A stretch of 64,000 nt of DNA from CAVUWL01 sp963700105 (GTDB taxonomy: Bacteria; Actinomycetota; Thermoleophilia; Solirubrobacterales; 70-9), in NCBI GenBank assembly GCA_963700105.1, contig CAVOWL010000004.1, forward strand, positions 930,001 through 994,000, read 5' to 3'. Numbering within the stretch: position 1 is the first letter of the stretch; the number at the start of each line of letters is the position of its first letter. A program made the position numbers and the translations under genes. Positions 41,148 through 49,517 of this stretch are shown here, one piece after another. Below the pieces are notes generated by a model. The model worked only from the letters and a program-made list of their open reading frames with translations. It did no database searches and was not told the DNA's origin.

Positions 41148-41999
41148 TTGATCTCTGAGCAACCGACAACACGGCTTCTTTTGGCCTGCCCCGATCGCCC
41201 CGGGTTGATCGCCGCCGTCAGCGGTTTCCTCGCGGCCGCCGGGCTCAACATCCTCGACGCCGACCAACACTCTTCAGCTGAGGGGAGACTGTTCATGCGA
41301 ATGGCCTTTGACGCGGTCCCGGCGCCAGAGCGTGAGGAGCTGCAGCAGCGCTTTTTGCGAGAGGTCGCCGCACCGCTTCAGATGGAGTACCGCTTCGCCG
41401 AGTCAACCCAGCGTAAGCGGCTTGCGATCATGGTCTCAGGCGAAGATCACTGCCTCTCCGATCTTCTCTGGCGCTGGCGCAGCGGCGAGCTCGGTGGCGA
41501 GGTCGTGATGGTGATCTCCAACCACCCCGAGCACGGCGAGCGGGTTGGCTCGCTCGGCCTTCCCTTTCATTATCTGGCGACCGACGGTGGCTCCACGGCA
41601 GGCGCCGAGAGTCGTGCCCTGGAGCTACTGGCGGGGATCGACCTGCTCGTCTTGGCCCGCTACATGCGGATCCTCTCAGCCGAGTTCCTGGTCGGGCTGG
41701 GCGCCCCGGCGATCAATATCCACCACAGCTTCCTGCCCGCCTTTGTCGGTGCGGACCCCTATCTGCGCGCCCACCAACGCGGCGTGAAGCTGATCGGCGC
41801 GACCGCTCACTACGTCACCGCGGAGCTCGACGCCGGTCCGATCATCGATCAGGACGTGACCCGGGTAAGCCATCGCGATGAGGTCGGAGACCTGAAGCGA
41901 ATCGGCCGCGATGTGGAGCGACTCGTCCTCGCCCGTGCGGTCAAAGCCCACCTAGACGATCGGGTGCTGCGCGACGGAGACCGCACTATCGTGTTTTAG
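41148..41999 (+). CDS. purU: Formyltetrahydrofolate deformylase
   Basis: A 283-residue enzyme: N-terminal ACT domain (LLLACPDRPGLIAAVSGFLA, LNILDADQHS), then a formyltransferase-like domain with MVSGEDHCLSDLL, YMRILSAEFL, INIHHSFLPAFVGADPY (catalytic Asn/His) and ELDAGPIIDQDV (Asp). It releases formate from 10-formyl-THF. TTG 41148 start. Ends 4 nt into the convergent DUF1697 gene. Confidence 0.94.
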   Translation: MISEQPTTRLLLACPDRPGLIAAVSGFLAAAGLNILDADQHSSAEGRLFMRMAFDAVPAPEREELQQRFLREVAAPLQMEYRFAESTQRKRLAIMVSGEDHCLSDLLWRWRSGELGGEVVMVISNHPEHGERVGSLGLPFHYLATDGGSTAGAESRALELLAGIDLLVLARYMRILSAEFLVGLGAPAINIHHSFLPAFVGADPYLRAHQRGVKLIGATAHYVTAELDAGPIIDQDVTRVSHRDEVGDLKRIGRDVERLVLARAVKAHLDDRVLRDGDRTIVF

Positions 42000-42562
42000 G
42001 ACCGCGACTGGGGCTCCTCCCGAATGGCGAGGTGCCTCGCGACGATCTGATCGATCGTGCCCTTGGTCCGCATCGTGCCAAGGCCGAGCATCGCGTCGAT
42101 CGCCTTCAGGTCAAGGACCGAATCGAGGATCCCTCCGCTCGGTAGCCAGTAGAGCTCGCGGCCGCTGATCGCAAGGCGATCCTGATCGCTTGCCAGCGCG
42201 AGCACTTCCCTGCGTTTCGCCGCGGCGGGCTTCCTGCGCAAAAGCTCCACCTGCAGCTTGCCGCCCGAGGAAGCGATCAGCTCAGGGTCAAAGGGAACCT
42301 GCGCCGCGATCTCGGCGAGCTCTGCCTCGGGGCGGAGTAGGACCGAGACCTGGTAGCCGAGTGCTGAGCCCAACTCCCCTTCGATCCGAGCGCTGATCGC
42401 CGTCTCCCCCTCCGCCGCGGCGCTGAAGATGACGTTGCCGCTGGCCCGAAAGGTCGCCACCTGCCCAAACCCAAACTGCTCAAAATGCAACTTCAGCTCG
42501 TCGTTTTTTAGCCTCCGCTTGCCGAGGTTCATCCCGCGCAGGAAAGCCACGTAGCGCTCCAC
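41996..42562 (-). CDS. DUF1697 family protein
   Basis: A 188-residue protein with the family opening RYVAFLRGMNLGKRRLKNDELK and TFRASGNVIFSA, and C-terminal TMRTKGTIDQIVARH. DUF1697 is widespread in soil bacteria with no established function. GTG start. Confidence 0.88.
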   Translation of the reverse strand: MERYVAFLRGMNLGKRRLKNDELKLHFEQFGFGQVATFRASGNVIFSAAAEGETAISARIEGELGSALGYQVSVLLRPEAELAEIAAQVPFDPELIASSGGKLQVELLRRKPAAAKRREVLALASDQDRLAISGRELYWLPSGGILDSVLDLKAIDAMLGLGTMRTKGTIDQIVARHLAIREEPQSRS

Positions 42563-42687
42563 GCTCAGAGCTTATGCATGGCGACGCAGCCAAGGGGACG
42601 GCGGGGGGATTGGGCTCAGGGCGGCGCCCGCCGGCTGCGCGGGTCGAGGGGTTTGGATCTGAAACGTTGAGAAACTCTGGTCTTTGA

Positions 42688-43045
42688 TGGAGGCGGTGGG
42701 ATTCGAACCCACATCCGCGGTCGTGGTGCGACGGTCTCTACAGGCATAGCCGGCGCTTGGTTCTCGTCTCCCGGGGTCCGCGCCGGCGGGCACAAGGGGA
42801 GACAGAGCCCTCTGATTTGTCCCCCGGCAGACGGGGCGATCCGCCTGGGTAAGCCCGTTTCTGAAGCCGGTGCCCCTCCCCACGGGCGAGGGAGGACCGA
42901 CTCTCATCGCCTAGCTATTAACTAAGCGGCAAGGGCGAACTCATGGTCCGCACGTATTGGTTTTTGCCGGTGTTTCACGAGGCCTCCGGCAACCTCGACC
43001 TGCAACCTTTCGCACGGATCGACCACGTCGAAGCCTGTCGCCCCC
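42688..43045 (-). ncRNA. ssrA: Transfer-messenger RNA (tmRNA)
   Basis: About 358 nt. The 5' end GGGGGCGACAGGCTTCGACG (43045 downward) pairs through 7 bp with the 3' end CGCCTCC plus discriminator A; the T arm is GGGTTCGAATCCC. CCA is not encoded. The tag region ends GAG TTC GCC CTT GCC GCT TAG, giving the standard EFALAA end. A GCA resume codon sits at 42967-42965, but 46 nt separate it from the end of the stop, so it is one base out of frame (see findings). It rescues stalled ribosomes with SmpB, encoded 2.3 kb upstream. A TACAAT at 43070-43065 on the minus strand could be its -10. Confidence 0.95.
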
Positions 43046-43057
43046 GTGCTGATCTTG

Positions 43058-43075
43058 CCCCGTAATTGTACGGGG
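43058..43075. other. Hairpin CCCCGTA-ATTG-TACGGGG upstream of ssrA
   Basis: A perfect 7-bp stem with a 4-nt loop, 13 bp upstream of the tmRNA 5' end. It contains the TACAAT candidate -10 of ssrA, so it may be a promoter feature or a terminator of the upstream unit; no U tract is present. Confidence 0.4.
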
Positions 43076-43110
43076 TCGACAAGGGAGGCCTATCAGCGAG
43101 ACAAAATTTT

Positions 43111-43239
43111 GACCCGATCGTGATCGGCGCCGGACCCAGCGCAGGGCGACTCGCCAAAGCAGGGTGGGGGCATGCAGTCGCTGCCTGCCCCACCGGCAGC
43201 GAGGTCTGGCTCAAGCTGATCGAGGCCTGCGGCCCCTAA
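43111..43239 (+). pseudogene. Remnant of a Rossmann-fold flavoprotein N-terminus
   Basis: An open stretch reads DPIVIGAGPSAGRLAKAGWG then HAVAACPTGSEVWLKLIEA and stops. VIGAGPSA followed by GRLAKAG is the FAD-binding start of a pyridine nucleotide-disulphide oxidoreductase, but only about 43 codons remain and the expected acidic strand-2 end is lost. Probably a decayed gene; chance similarity is possible. Confidence 0.35.
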
Positions 43240-43248
43240 TCGCTCGGC

Positions 43249-45297
43249 TCAGACGGTCGAGCGACGCTTCAGGTCCGCAAGCACCTCGGGGGGAAAGCCG
43301 GCCACCTGGTCGAGGTCATCGACCGTTTGGAACCGGCCAAGGCGCTCGCGATGAGCCAGCAACCGGGTGGCCTGGGTGACGGTTAGGTCAAAGCCGCGCA
43401 GCTGCTCAAAGGTGACCGTGTTGAGGTCGATCGCCATCCCAGCTTGGGCATTCAATGCCTGGGTCGGGATCGGCTCGGGCGCGGTTGGCTGTGGTTGATA
43501 ACTGGGTGCCTGTGGGGCGACCGGCGCCTGCGGCGGCGGGAAGGCCTGGGGGGATACCTGCTGCTGCGGCGGCTCCTGGGGCTGCGGCGGCGGTGTCGGC
43601 GCCGGCGCCTGGGGCTGCGCCGCCACCGGGGCCGGGGGCGCTGAGATCGGAGACGGCGAATCGGGCAAATGAGTCTCAGCGCCGGCGCCGGGGGGTGGAG
43701 GTGGCGAGGCCTCGGGGGCCAAAGGCGGTGGCTGAGGGGACGGGGGGGCTTGCTGCACGGGCGCTGCGGGCTGCCCATACCCGACCCCGCCCTGCACCGA
43801 GGCAATCACCGCCTGCTCGGCTTCGGCGGCGCGGCGCTCGGCCTCTCGGGCCCGCTCCTCGGCCGCCGCAACGGTTTCTTGCTTCTCGCGCAGTCGCTCC
43901 TGGCGGGCGGTCTCCTCGACTTTTAGCTTTGCGAGGCGCTCGGCCTCGGCGGCGCGGCGCTCGGCGGCCTTGGTGCGCTCCTCGATCTGGCGCATCCGCT
44001 CCTCTGCCTCCTCCATCGAGCGATCGACGGCAACGTGCTCTTGCTGGAGCCGCTGCTCGGCGGTCTGCAGGTCCGCGGGCGGCGGCGTCGTCTCCGCCGC
44101 CGCAGCCGGATTGGAGCGCTCGCCCGGCTGCATCATCGGCGCCAGGGGATCCATGCTTTGGGTGATCTGGCCCGAGTGGGCACGGGCCTCGCGATCTTCG
44201 GCCTCGCGCTGGAGGCGTTCTGCCTCCTGGATGCGACGATCGGCCTCGACTCGAATCCGCTCCTCCTCGCGCTGGATCTCCTCGACCTTGACTCGCACCC
44301 GCTGTTCCGCGGTGGCCGGATCGTAGGCGCCGGGCACCGGTGGTGGGGCAGCGCCTGCTCCTGACCCAAACGCTGGCGCCTCCACAGGCTGCTGGATCGA
44401 CGGTGCCACCTCCGGCACAGCTGGGGGCTGTGGGTAGGTGACTTGCTCGGGCGCGGGGGGAACTGGGTGAGTGACGGTGGGCTCGACCGGTGCGGGCGGA
44501 GTGGGGATCGCCGTAGCGGCCGGTGCCGGTGACTGGGGAGGAGCTGGCGCCGGGACCGGCTGCTGAACCCCCTGCTGGAGTAGTTCCCGCTCATGGGCAG
44601 CCCGAGCGGCTGCGAGCTTGCGCTCGGCGTCGGCGGCTTCCTTTTGCCTGCGTCGTGCGCTGTCGCCGCCACCGCGTCCGAAACGGCCCTTCTTGGCCGG
44701 CTTTGGGGCCGCAGCCGGCACAGCCGGGGGCACCTGGGGAGCACCGGGCACGGCGGCGGGTGCGGCGGCAGCCTGGGTCGGCGGCAGCGGCTTGCCGCGG
44801 CGCATCGCCCGCTTGGCGGCGCGCTCTTCCTTGCGCCGTTTGGCCTCTTCCTGGCTCGACTTCCGCTGCTGGTTGCGGGCGGCGCGCTGCTGTTCGCGGC
44901 TCCTGCGGCGCCGCTCCTGGGCGCTTTGGGGTGGAGCTGGTGCCGGCGGCAGGGCCGATGCGGGCGCTGCCGGGGTCGGAGCAGCGGAAGCTGCGGGCGT
45001 CGATCCCGCGGGAGTAGGCGCCGAACCCGCTGCTGAGTGAGCGACGGGGACCGCGGCAACCGGGCTGGGGCCGGGCTGCTTTTTGGCCTTCTCCTTGTTG
45101 CGGCGCTGGGTGATGCTGACGACGAGAAGCAGCAGCAAAATCGCCACCGCAAGTGCGGCAACGAAGTAAGCGACGTGATTGCTCACGTAGTGACCCGCCT
45201 TATTGGGAAATGATTCGGCCTCGGCCTCGGCCGGAAGAAGCAGGGCAAGCAGACCGAAGGCCGCGAGGCCCGAGAGGGAGAGGGATCGAATGCGCAT
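43249..45297 (-). CDS. Large membrane-anchored coiled-coil protein with ComEA-like HhH tail
   Basis: A 682-residue protein: signal/first helix (LSLSGLAAFGLLALLLPAEA), a second helix (HVAYFVAALAVAILLLLLVV), long Pro/Ala-rich and Lys/Arg-rich stretches, two charged coiled-coil segments (ERIRVEADRRIQEAERLQRE and the EERMRQIEERTKAAERRAAE region), more Pro/Gln-rich sequence, and a C-terminal helix-hairpin-helix (IDLNTVTFEQLRGFDLTVTQ then DDLDQVAGFPPEVLADL). The HhH tail resembles ComEA-type DNA- or protein-binding modules. ATG 45297 has AAAGGA upstream; ATG 45315 is possible. Between smpB and ssrA. Function unknown. Confidence 0.7.
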   Translation of the reverse strand: MRIRSLSLSGLAAFGLLALLLPAEAEAESFPNKAGHYVSNHVAYFVAALAVAILLLLLVVSITQRRNKEKAKKQPGPSPVAAVPVAHSAAGSAPTPAGSTPAASAAPTPAAPASALPPAPAPPQSAQERRRRSREQQRAARNQQRKSSQEEAKRRKEERAAKRAMRRGKPLPPTQAAAAPAAVPGAPQVPPAVPAAAPKPAKKGRFGRGGGDSARRRQKEAADAERKLAAARAAHERELLQQGVQQPVPAPAPPQSPAPAATAIPTPPAPVEPTVTHPVPPAPEQVTYPQPPAVPEVAPSIQQPVEAPAFGSGAGAAPPPVPGAYDPATAEQRVRVKVEEIQREEERIRVEADRRIQEAERLQREAEDREARAHSGQITQSMDPLAPMMQPGERSNPAAAAETTPPPADLQTAEQRLQQEHVAVDRSMEEAEERMRQIEERTKAAERRAAEAERLAKLKVEETARQERLREKQETVAAAEERAREAERRAAEAEQAVIASVQGGVGYGQPAAPVQQAPPSPQPPPLAPEASPPPPPGAGAETHLPDSPSPISAPPAPVAAQPQAPAPTPPPQPQEPPQQQVSPQAFPPPQAPVAPQAPSYQPQPTAPEPIPTQALNAQAGMAIDLNTVTFEQLRGFDLTVTQATRLLAHRERLGRFQTVDDLDQVAGFPPEVLADLKRRSTV

Positions 45298-45385
45298 TGG
45301 TTTGAATCCTTTCATGTGCGGCGCTGCATGCAAGCCTAAATTTCGAACTGGGCCAAGCCCACCAACCACTCGCTTCGCGCTGCGA

Positions 45386-45862
45386 TCACCGCATCCTCCC
45401 CTTGAACTCGCGCTCAACCTCACGGCGCACGTCCCGATCGGCGATCTCGCGGCGACGATCCCGACCCTCCTTGCCCCTCGCCAAAGCCAGCTCGACCTTG
45501 GCCCGTGGGCCCTTGAAGTAGATGCGGGTGGGGATCAGGGTCAACCCTTTCTGGGCGGTTTTGCCGATCAGCCGCTCGATCTCGGCCCGGTGCAGGAGCA
45601 GCTTGCGGGGCCGCTCGGGCTCGTGGTTTTGATTGCTCGCCGGAGCGTAGGGCGGAATGTGGAGGTTGCGCAACCAGACCTCGCCTTGATCAACGACCGC
45701 GTAGGCGTCGCTCATCTGCGCCTTGCCGCCGCGCAATGACTTGACCTCCGATCCACGCAGGGAGATCCCCGCCTCCATCGTTTCCACCCACTCGAATTTA
45801 TGCCGAGCCCGGCGGTTGGTGGCGACATCCCCCGAGGCTGGCAGGCGCTTTTTCTCAGCCAC
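45386..45862 (-). CDS. smpB: SsrA-binding protein
   Basis: A 158-residue OB-fold protein: NRRARHKFEWVETMEAGISL, GSEVKSLRGGKAQMSDAYA, NLHIPPYAPASNQNHEPERP, RKLLLHRAEIERL and a basic tail (KGRDR-type). It carries tmRNA into stalled ribosomes. GTG 45862 overlaps the rnr stop by 8 nt. Confidence 0.96.
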   Translation of the reverse strand: MAEKKRLPASGDVATNRRARHKFEWVETMEAGISLRGSEVKSLRGGKAQMSDAYAVVDQGEVWLRNLHIPPYAPASNQNHEPERPRKLLLHRAEIERLIGKTAQKGLTLIPTRIYFKGPRAKVELALARGKEGRDRRREIADRDVRREVEREFKGRMR

Positions 45863-47417
45863 CGGCGGGCTCCAAATCCACCCTGCCGCGAGCGGCTTCG
45901 ATCCCCCCCACCCCAACCGCGAGCGGGTCGCCGAGGCTGAGTGTCCTACCACTTCGGCGCCCGACCAGGGCGGTCTCGGTCTGGTTTAGCTCGAAATACT
46001 CACCGCGCATCCGGCGGGCGGGCAGGAATCCCTCATAGACATCGCCGAGCTCACCGCCAAAGGAAACGAAGGCGCCGGCGCGGATCAGGCCAGAGACCTC
46101 TCCGGTGAACTCGGTCTGGGAGCCGCGCTCGGTCAGCTCGCGCCGCAGCAAATAGGCGGCGCAGACGTCGTCGCCGTCGCGCTCGATCCGTGCTGACTCG
46201 CGCTCGCGCTCAGAGCAATGCACGGCCACCTCCCTGGCCTGGGCAAGCCGCGGCGCCGGCTCCCCCTGCCCCAGGGCAGCGAGCAGGGCGCGGTGAACGA
46301 GCAGGTCGGGATAGCGGCGGATCGGCGAGGTGAAATGACAGTAGGCGGGGCTTCCGAGCCCCGCGTGGCCGCTGTTTTTCTCGCTGTAGTAGGCCTGCTT
46401 TAGGGAGCGCAGCACAAGCGATGTATATGCCTCGCGGCCGTGCCCGCGCCGCGCGGCCTCGCGGCGGACGAGGCGGCTCGCCTCGGCGGCAATCACCCCC
46501 GCCCCCTGGGCTGAGAGGCCCTCGCGCAGCGGCGGGGTCGGAATGCCCAGGGCGCCGAGCTGCGCCAGCAGCGCCTCGATCCGGGCGGGATCGGGCTGGG
46601 GATGGACCCGGTAGATCGCGGCCACCCGCTTTTGCTCCAGGGTCCGCGCCACCACTTCATTGGCGAGGATCATCAGCCGCTCGATCAAGCGGTGAGACTC
46701 GGTCTGGGCCACCGCGTCGGCGCCGGTCACCTCGCCGAAAGAGTTGAAGCGAAACTCCGGCTCAGAGGACTCGACCTCGAGGCTGCTCGCCCCGCGGCGC
46801 TCGCTCAGCGCCGCGGCTACCTCGCGGGCCAAAGCCAGCGGCTCGGCAACCGCGGCCGGCGCCTTGGCGCGGCCATCAAAGATCGCCTCGAGCCGATCGT
46901 AATCAAGGCGGGCATCGGAGCGGATCCGGCTGCGATCGAAGCGGGTCGAGCTTGGCTCGCCGCTGGCGCTCAGCTCGATCTCAACGCTGACCGCGAGGCG
47001 CTCCTCACCGGGCGCGAGGCTGCAGGCCTCGCTGCTCAGGGCGTGGGGCAGCATCGGCTCCACCAGGCCGGGCAGGTAGGTGCTGTTGGCGCGCTTTTTG
47101 GCCTCGAGGTCAAGCGCTGAACCGGGGGCCACGTGGGCCGCCACATCGGCGATATGAACCCAGATCCGAACCCCATCACCCTCGCGCCGAGCCGAGATCG
47201 CATCATCGAAATCTCGGGCGCTGGCGGGGTCGACGGTGAAGGTGGGGAGCTCGGTCAGGTCGCGGCGGGCGCCGCGACCGCTCTGCGCCCGCTGCGCCGC
47301 CCGGTTCGCCTCGAGCTCAAGGGCGGCCCGAAAGCCGCGGCTGCCAAGGCGCTCGGAAAGCAGCGCCTCAAGCGCCTCGCGGGCAAGGGTGGGGGTTCGC
47401 GATCCCCTCGGGCTCAA
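45855..47417 (-). CDS. rnr: RNase II/R family exoribonuclease, short N-terminus
   Basis: A 520-residue 3'-5' exoribonuclease with the RNB active site TVDPASARDFDDAISARREG, YLPGLVEPMLPHALSSEACS, FTSPIRRYPDLLVHRAL and a C-terminal S1 domain (FTGEVSGLIRAGAFVSFGGE). The N-terminal cold-shock domains of typical RNase R (700-800 residues) are missing. RNase R acts with tmRNA/SmpB in removing faulty mRNA, which fits the neighbourhood. TTG 47417 overlaps the ctpA stop (TTGA). Confidence 0.92.
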   Translation of the reverse strand: MSPRGSRTPTLAREALEALLSERLGSRGFRAALELEANRAAQRAQSGRGARRDLTELPTFTVDPASARDFDDAISARREGDGVRIWVHIADVAAHVAPGSALDLEAKKRANSTYLPGLVEPMLPHALSSEACSLAPGEERLAVSVEIELSASGEPSSTRFDRSRIRSDARLDYDRLEAIFDGRAKAPAAVAEPLALAREVAAALSERRGASSLEVESSEPEFRFNSFGEVTGADAVAQTESHRLIERLMILANEVVARTLEQKRVAAIYRVHPQPDPARIEALLAQLGALGIPTPPLREGLSAQGAGVIAAEASRLVRREAARRGHGREAYTSLVLRSLKQAYYSEKNSGHAGLGSPAYCHFTSPIRRYPDLLVHRALLAALGQGEPAPRLAQAREVAVHCSERERESARIERDGDDVCAAYLLRRELTERGSQTEFTGEVSGLIRAGAFVSFGGELGDVYEGFLPARRMRGEYFELNQTETALVGRRSGRTLSLGDPLAVGVGGIEAARGRVDLEPAGG

Positions 47418-48601
47418 CCGCGAACCTGGCGTGCCAAAACTTCGTAGGCTCGTTCCAGCGCCTCGTCTCGCTTGGTGCGGGGGTTATCGCGCGCGTAGAC
47501 GTTGGGGTGAATCCCCTTACCGGCAAGGTTGACGCCGTCGGGGGTGAAGTATTCACCGACCGTGAGCTTCAGCGCGCCACCGTTTGAGAGGCCGAACTCC
47601 TGCTGGAATACGCCCTTGCCATAGGAGCGGGTACCGACCACGGTTGAGTGCGCGTCATCGGCCAGGGCCGCGGTCAGGATCTCAGCAGAGGAAGCCGTCT
47701 CGCGGTTGATCAGCATCACCACCGGGCGAGCGGGGAGGTTGCCACCGAGCGCCTTGTAGATGGCGTGGCCCTGGGTCCGTGAGTTGGTCGTCACCACCAC
47801 CTCGCCCTTGGGCAAGAAAATGCTGGCGATCTTGACCGCTTCTTGCAGCAGGCCGCCGCCGTCGTTTCGCAGATCAAAGACGATCCCCTTCGCCCCTTGG
47901 TGCTCGACCTTTTCGACCGCCTTGCGGACCGCTTCGTGGGAGTCCTCGGTGAAGGCGGCGAGGCTGATGTAGCCGAGCTTTTTCCCGTTTATGGTCTTGA
48001 TCCGGGTGGTCGTCTCCGGCAGCTGCACCTTGGCTCGAGTCAGCTTCAGCTCGCGCACCGTGCCGCTTCGGGGCTGCTTCACCCCGATCGTCACCTCGGT
48101 GCCTTCGGGGCCTTTGATTTTTTCGATCGCCCGGTTGCTGTTCTCGCCGGCGATCGAGTGGCCGTTGACCGAGACGATCACTTCGCCCGGCTTGATCTTG
48201 GCCCGGGCCGCCGGGGCGCCCGCAAAGACCTTGGCGACGCCGAGCCCGCCTTTTAGGGGCGTCACCTCCAGCCCGATCCCGGAGAAGTTGCCGTCGATCT
48301 CATCGTTGAAGCCGATCAGGGATTGCGGCGAGAAGTATTCGGAGAAGCGATCATGAAAATGGCGACGCAGGCCGCGGACCATCCCGCCCAGGGAGGAGTT
48401 ATTGAGTTCGGGATGATCGACCCGACGGTAGTAGTTGTCTTCGATCAGTTCGGTCGCTTCGGCGTTGAGGCTTCCCGACGAATTGACCAGCGCCTTGCGG
48501 ACGAAGCTCGGCAGCTTGGCGGGGTGTCCCCCCAGCCAGATCCCCGCGCCAAGGAGCGCCAGCCCGGCGACGACAATGGCCGCGATCCGGGCCATCCTCA
48601 T
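47414..48601 (-). CDS. C-terminal processing peptidase (S41, CtpA-like)
   Basis: A 395-residue periplasmic/exported protease: N-terminal membrane anchor (RIAAIVVAGLALLGAGIWL), PDZ domain (FSGIGLEVTPLKGGLGV, IKPGEVIVSVNG), and the S41 core with GIVFDLRNDGGGLLQEA, NRETASSAEILTAAL (catalytic Ser) and SYGKGVFQQEF (Lys). Such proteases trim wall or envelope proteins. It follows ftsX by 7 nt, a common arrangement. Confidence 0.94.
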   Translation of the reverse strand: MRMARIAAIVVAGLALLGAGIWLGGHPAKLPSFVRKALVNSSGSLNAEATELIEDNYYRRVDHPELNNSSLGGMVRGLRRHFHDRFSEYFSPQSLIGFNDEIDGNFSGIGLEVTPLKGGLGVAKVFAGAPAARAKIKPGEVIVSVNGHSIAGENSNRAIEKIKGPEGTEVTIGVKQPRSGTVRELKLTRAKVQLPETTTRIKTINGKKLGYISLAAFTEDSHEAVRKAVEKVEHQGAKGIVFDLRNDGGGLLQEAVKIASIFLPKGEVVVTTNSRTQGHAIYKALGGNLPARPVVMLINRETASSAEILTAALADDAHSTVVGTRSYGKGVFQQEFGLSNGGALKLTVGEYFTPDGVNLAGKGIHPNVYARDNPRTKRDEALERAYEVLARQVRG

Positions 48602-48608
48602 CTTTGCC

Positions 48609-49517
48609 TCAGACCTTCAGGAAGCGGCGCAGCGTGACCCCAGAGCCGATCGCAGAGACCACCACCGCGGCACCGAAGAGGATCGCCACCAGCGCCGGGA
48701 AGGAGAGGGTGCTGTTGTTTTGAGCGGCGAGGAAGGAGAAGGTCTTGCTGAGCGGGTCGACGATCGTGATCTTGCCCAGCCACAGGATAAGTATGGCCAC
48801 CAGGCCACCGGCGAAGCCGACCACGACGCCCTCGATCATGAACGGCCAGCGGATGAACCAGCGGGTTGCACCGACCAGCCGCATCACCTCGACCTCGCGC
48901 CGGCGAGTGTAGATCGAGAGCCTGATCGTGTTACCGACCAAAAGCAGCGAGGCGGCGATCAAAAGGGCGGTGATCACGGTCAGCACGACCTTCAGCGCAC
49001 TCGTCACCTGCGCGATCTGTTGGGCGGCCTGCTGGCGATCGAAGATGTTCTGCACGAGCGGCGAGATCGGCTGCGGCTTTCCGTTGGGCCCCTTGGGGAT
49101 GATCGCGGCGCGAATCGCCCCGAGGTAGGAGGCATCGGTGGCCTTGATTTCGAAGCTGGCCGGGAGCGGGTTGGTGTGCAGCTGCTGAACGATCGTCTTG
49201 TCCTTGAGCTGGCTCTTCAGGGTGGCGAGCGCTTCGGCCTTGCTGATGTAGGTGACGGTGGCGACGTGGGGGATCTGCTCGAGCTGGGCCTTCAGCGAAC
49301 CGATCTGATGCTGGCTGGCCCCGTCAAAGAGCGCGACCTGGATGCCGAGCTGGCTGCGGACCTGATCGCTCTTGGCCTGGGTCGTTTGCAAAACCGGGAT
49401 CAGTACGCCCAGCAAGATCACGGTGACGACCGTGGTGACGATCGCAGCAACGCTCGGCGCCGCGTTGCGGCGCAGGGCACGAAAGGCCTCCTGGGCGAAG
49501 AAGAGGAATCTGCCCAT
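48609..49517 (-). CDS. ftsX: Cell-division permease-like protein FtsX
   Basis: A 302-residue protein with four membrane helices: the first near residues 23-45 (SVAAIVTTVVTVILLGVLIPV), a large external loop (SKAEALATLKSQLKD), then three C-terminal helices and the MacB-like RRREVEVMRLVGATRWFIRW. With FtsE it activates peptidoglycan hydrolases at division. Start overlaps the ftsE stop by 1 nt. Confidence 0.96.
   Translation of the reverse strand: MGRFLFFAQEAFRALRRNAAPSVAAIVTTVVTVILLGVLIPVLQTTQAKSDQVRSQLGIQVALFDGASQHQIGSLKAQLEQIPHVATVTYISKAEALATLKSQLKDKTIVQQLHTNPLPASFEIKATDASYLGAIRAAIIPKGPNGKPQPISPLVQNIFDRQQAAQQIAQVTSALKVVLTVITALLIAASLLLVGNTIRLSIYTRRREVEVMRLVGATRWFIRWPFMIEGVVVGFAGGLVAILILWLGKITIVDPLSKTFSFLAAQNNSTLSFPALVAILFGAAVVVSAIGSGVTLRRFLKV

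Noticed and set aside
43249..45297. TolA/TonB- or IF2-like assignment of the coiled-coil protein
   Set aside because: Similarity is limited to Ala/Glu/Arg-rich coiled coil; neither a TonB-type C-terminus nor a G domain is present.
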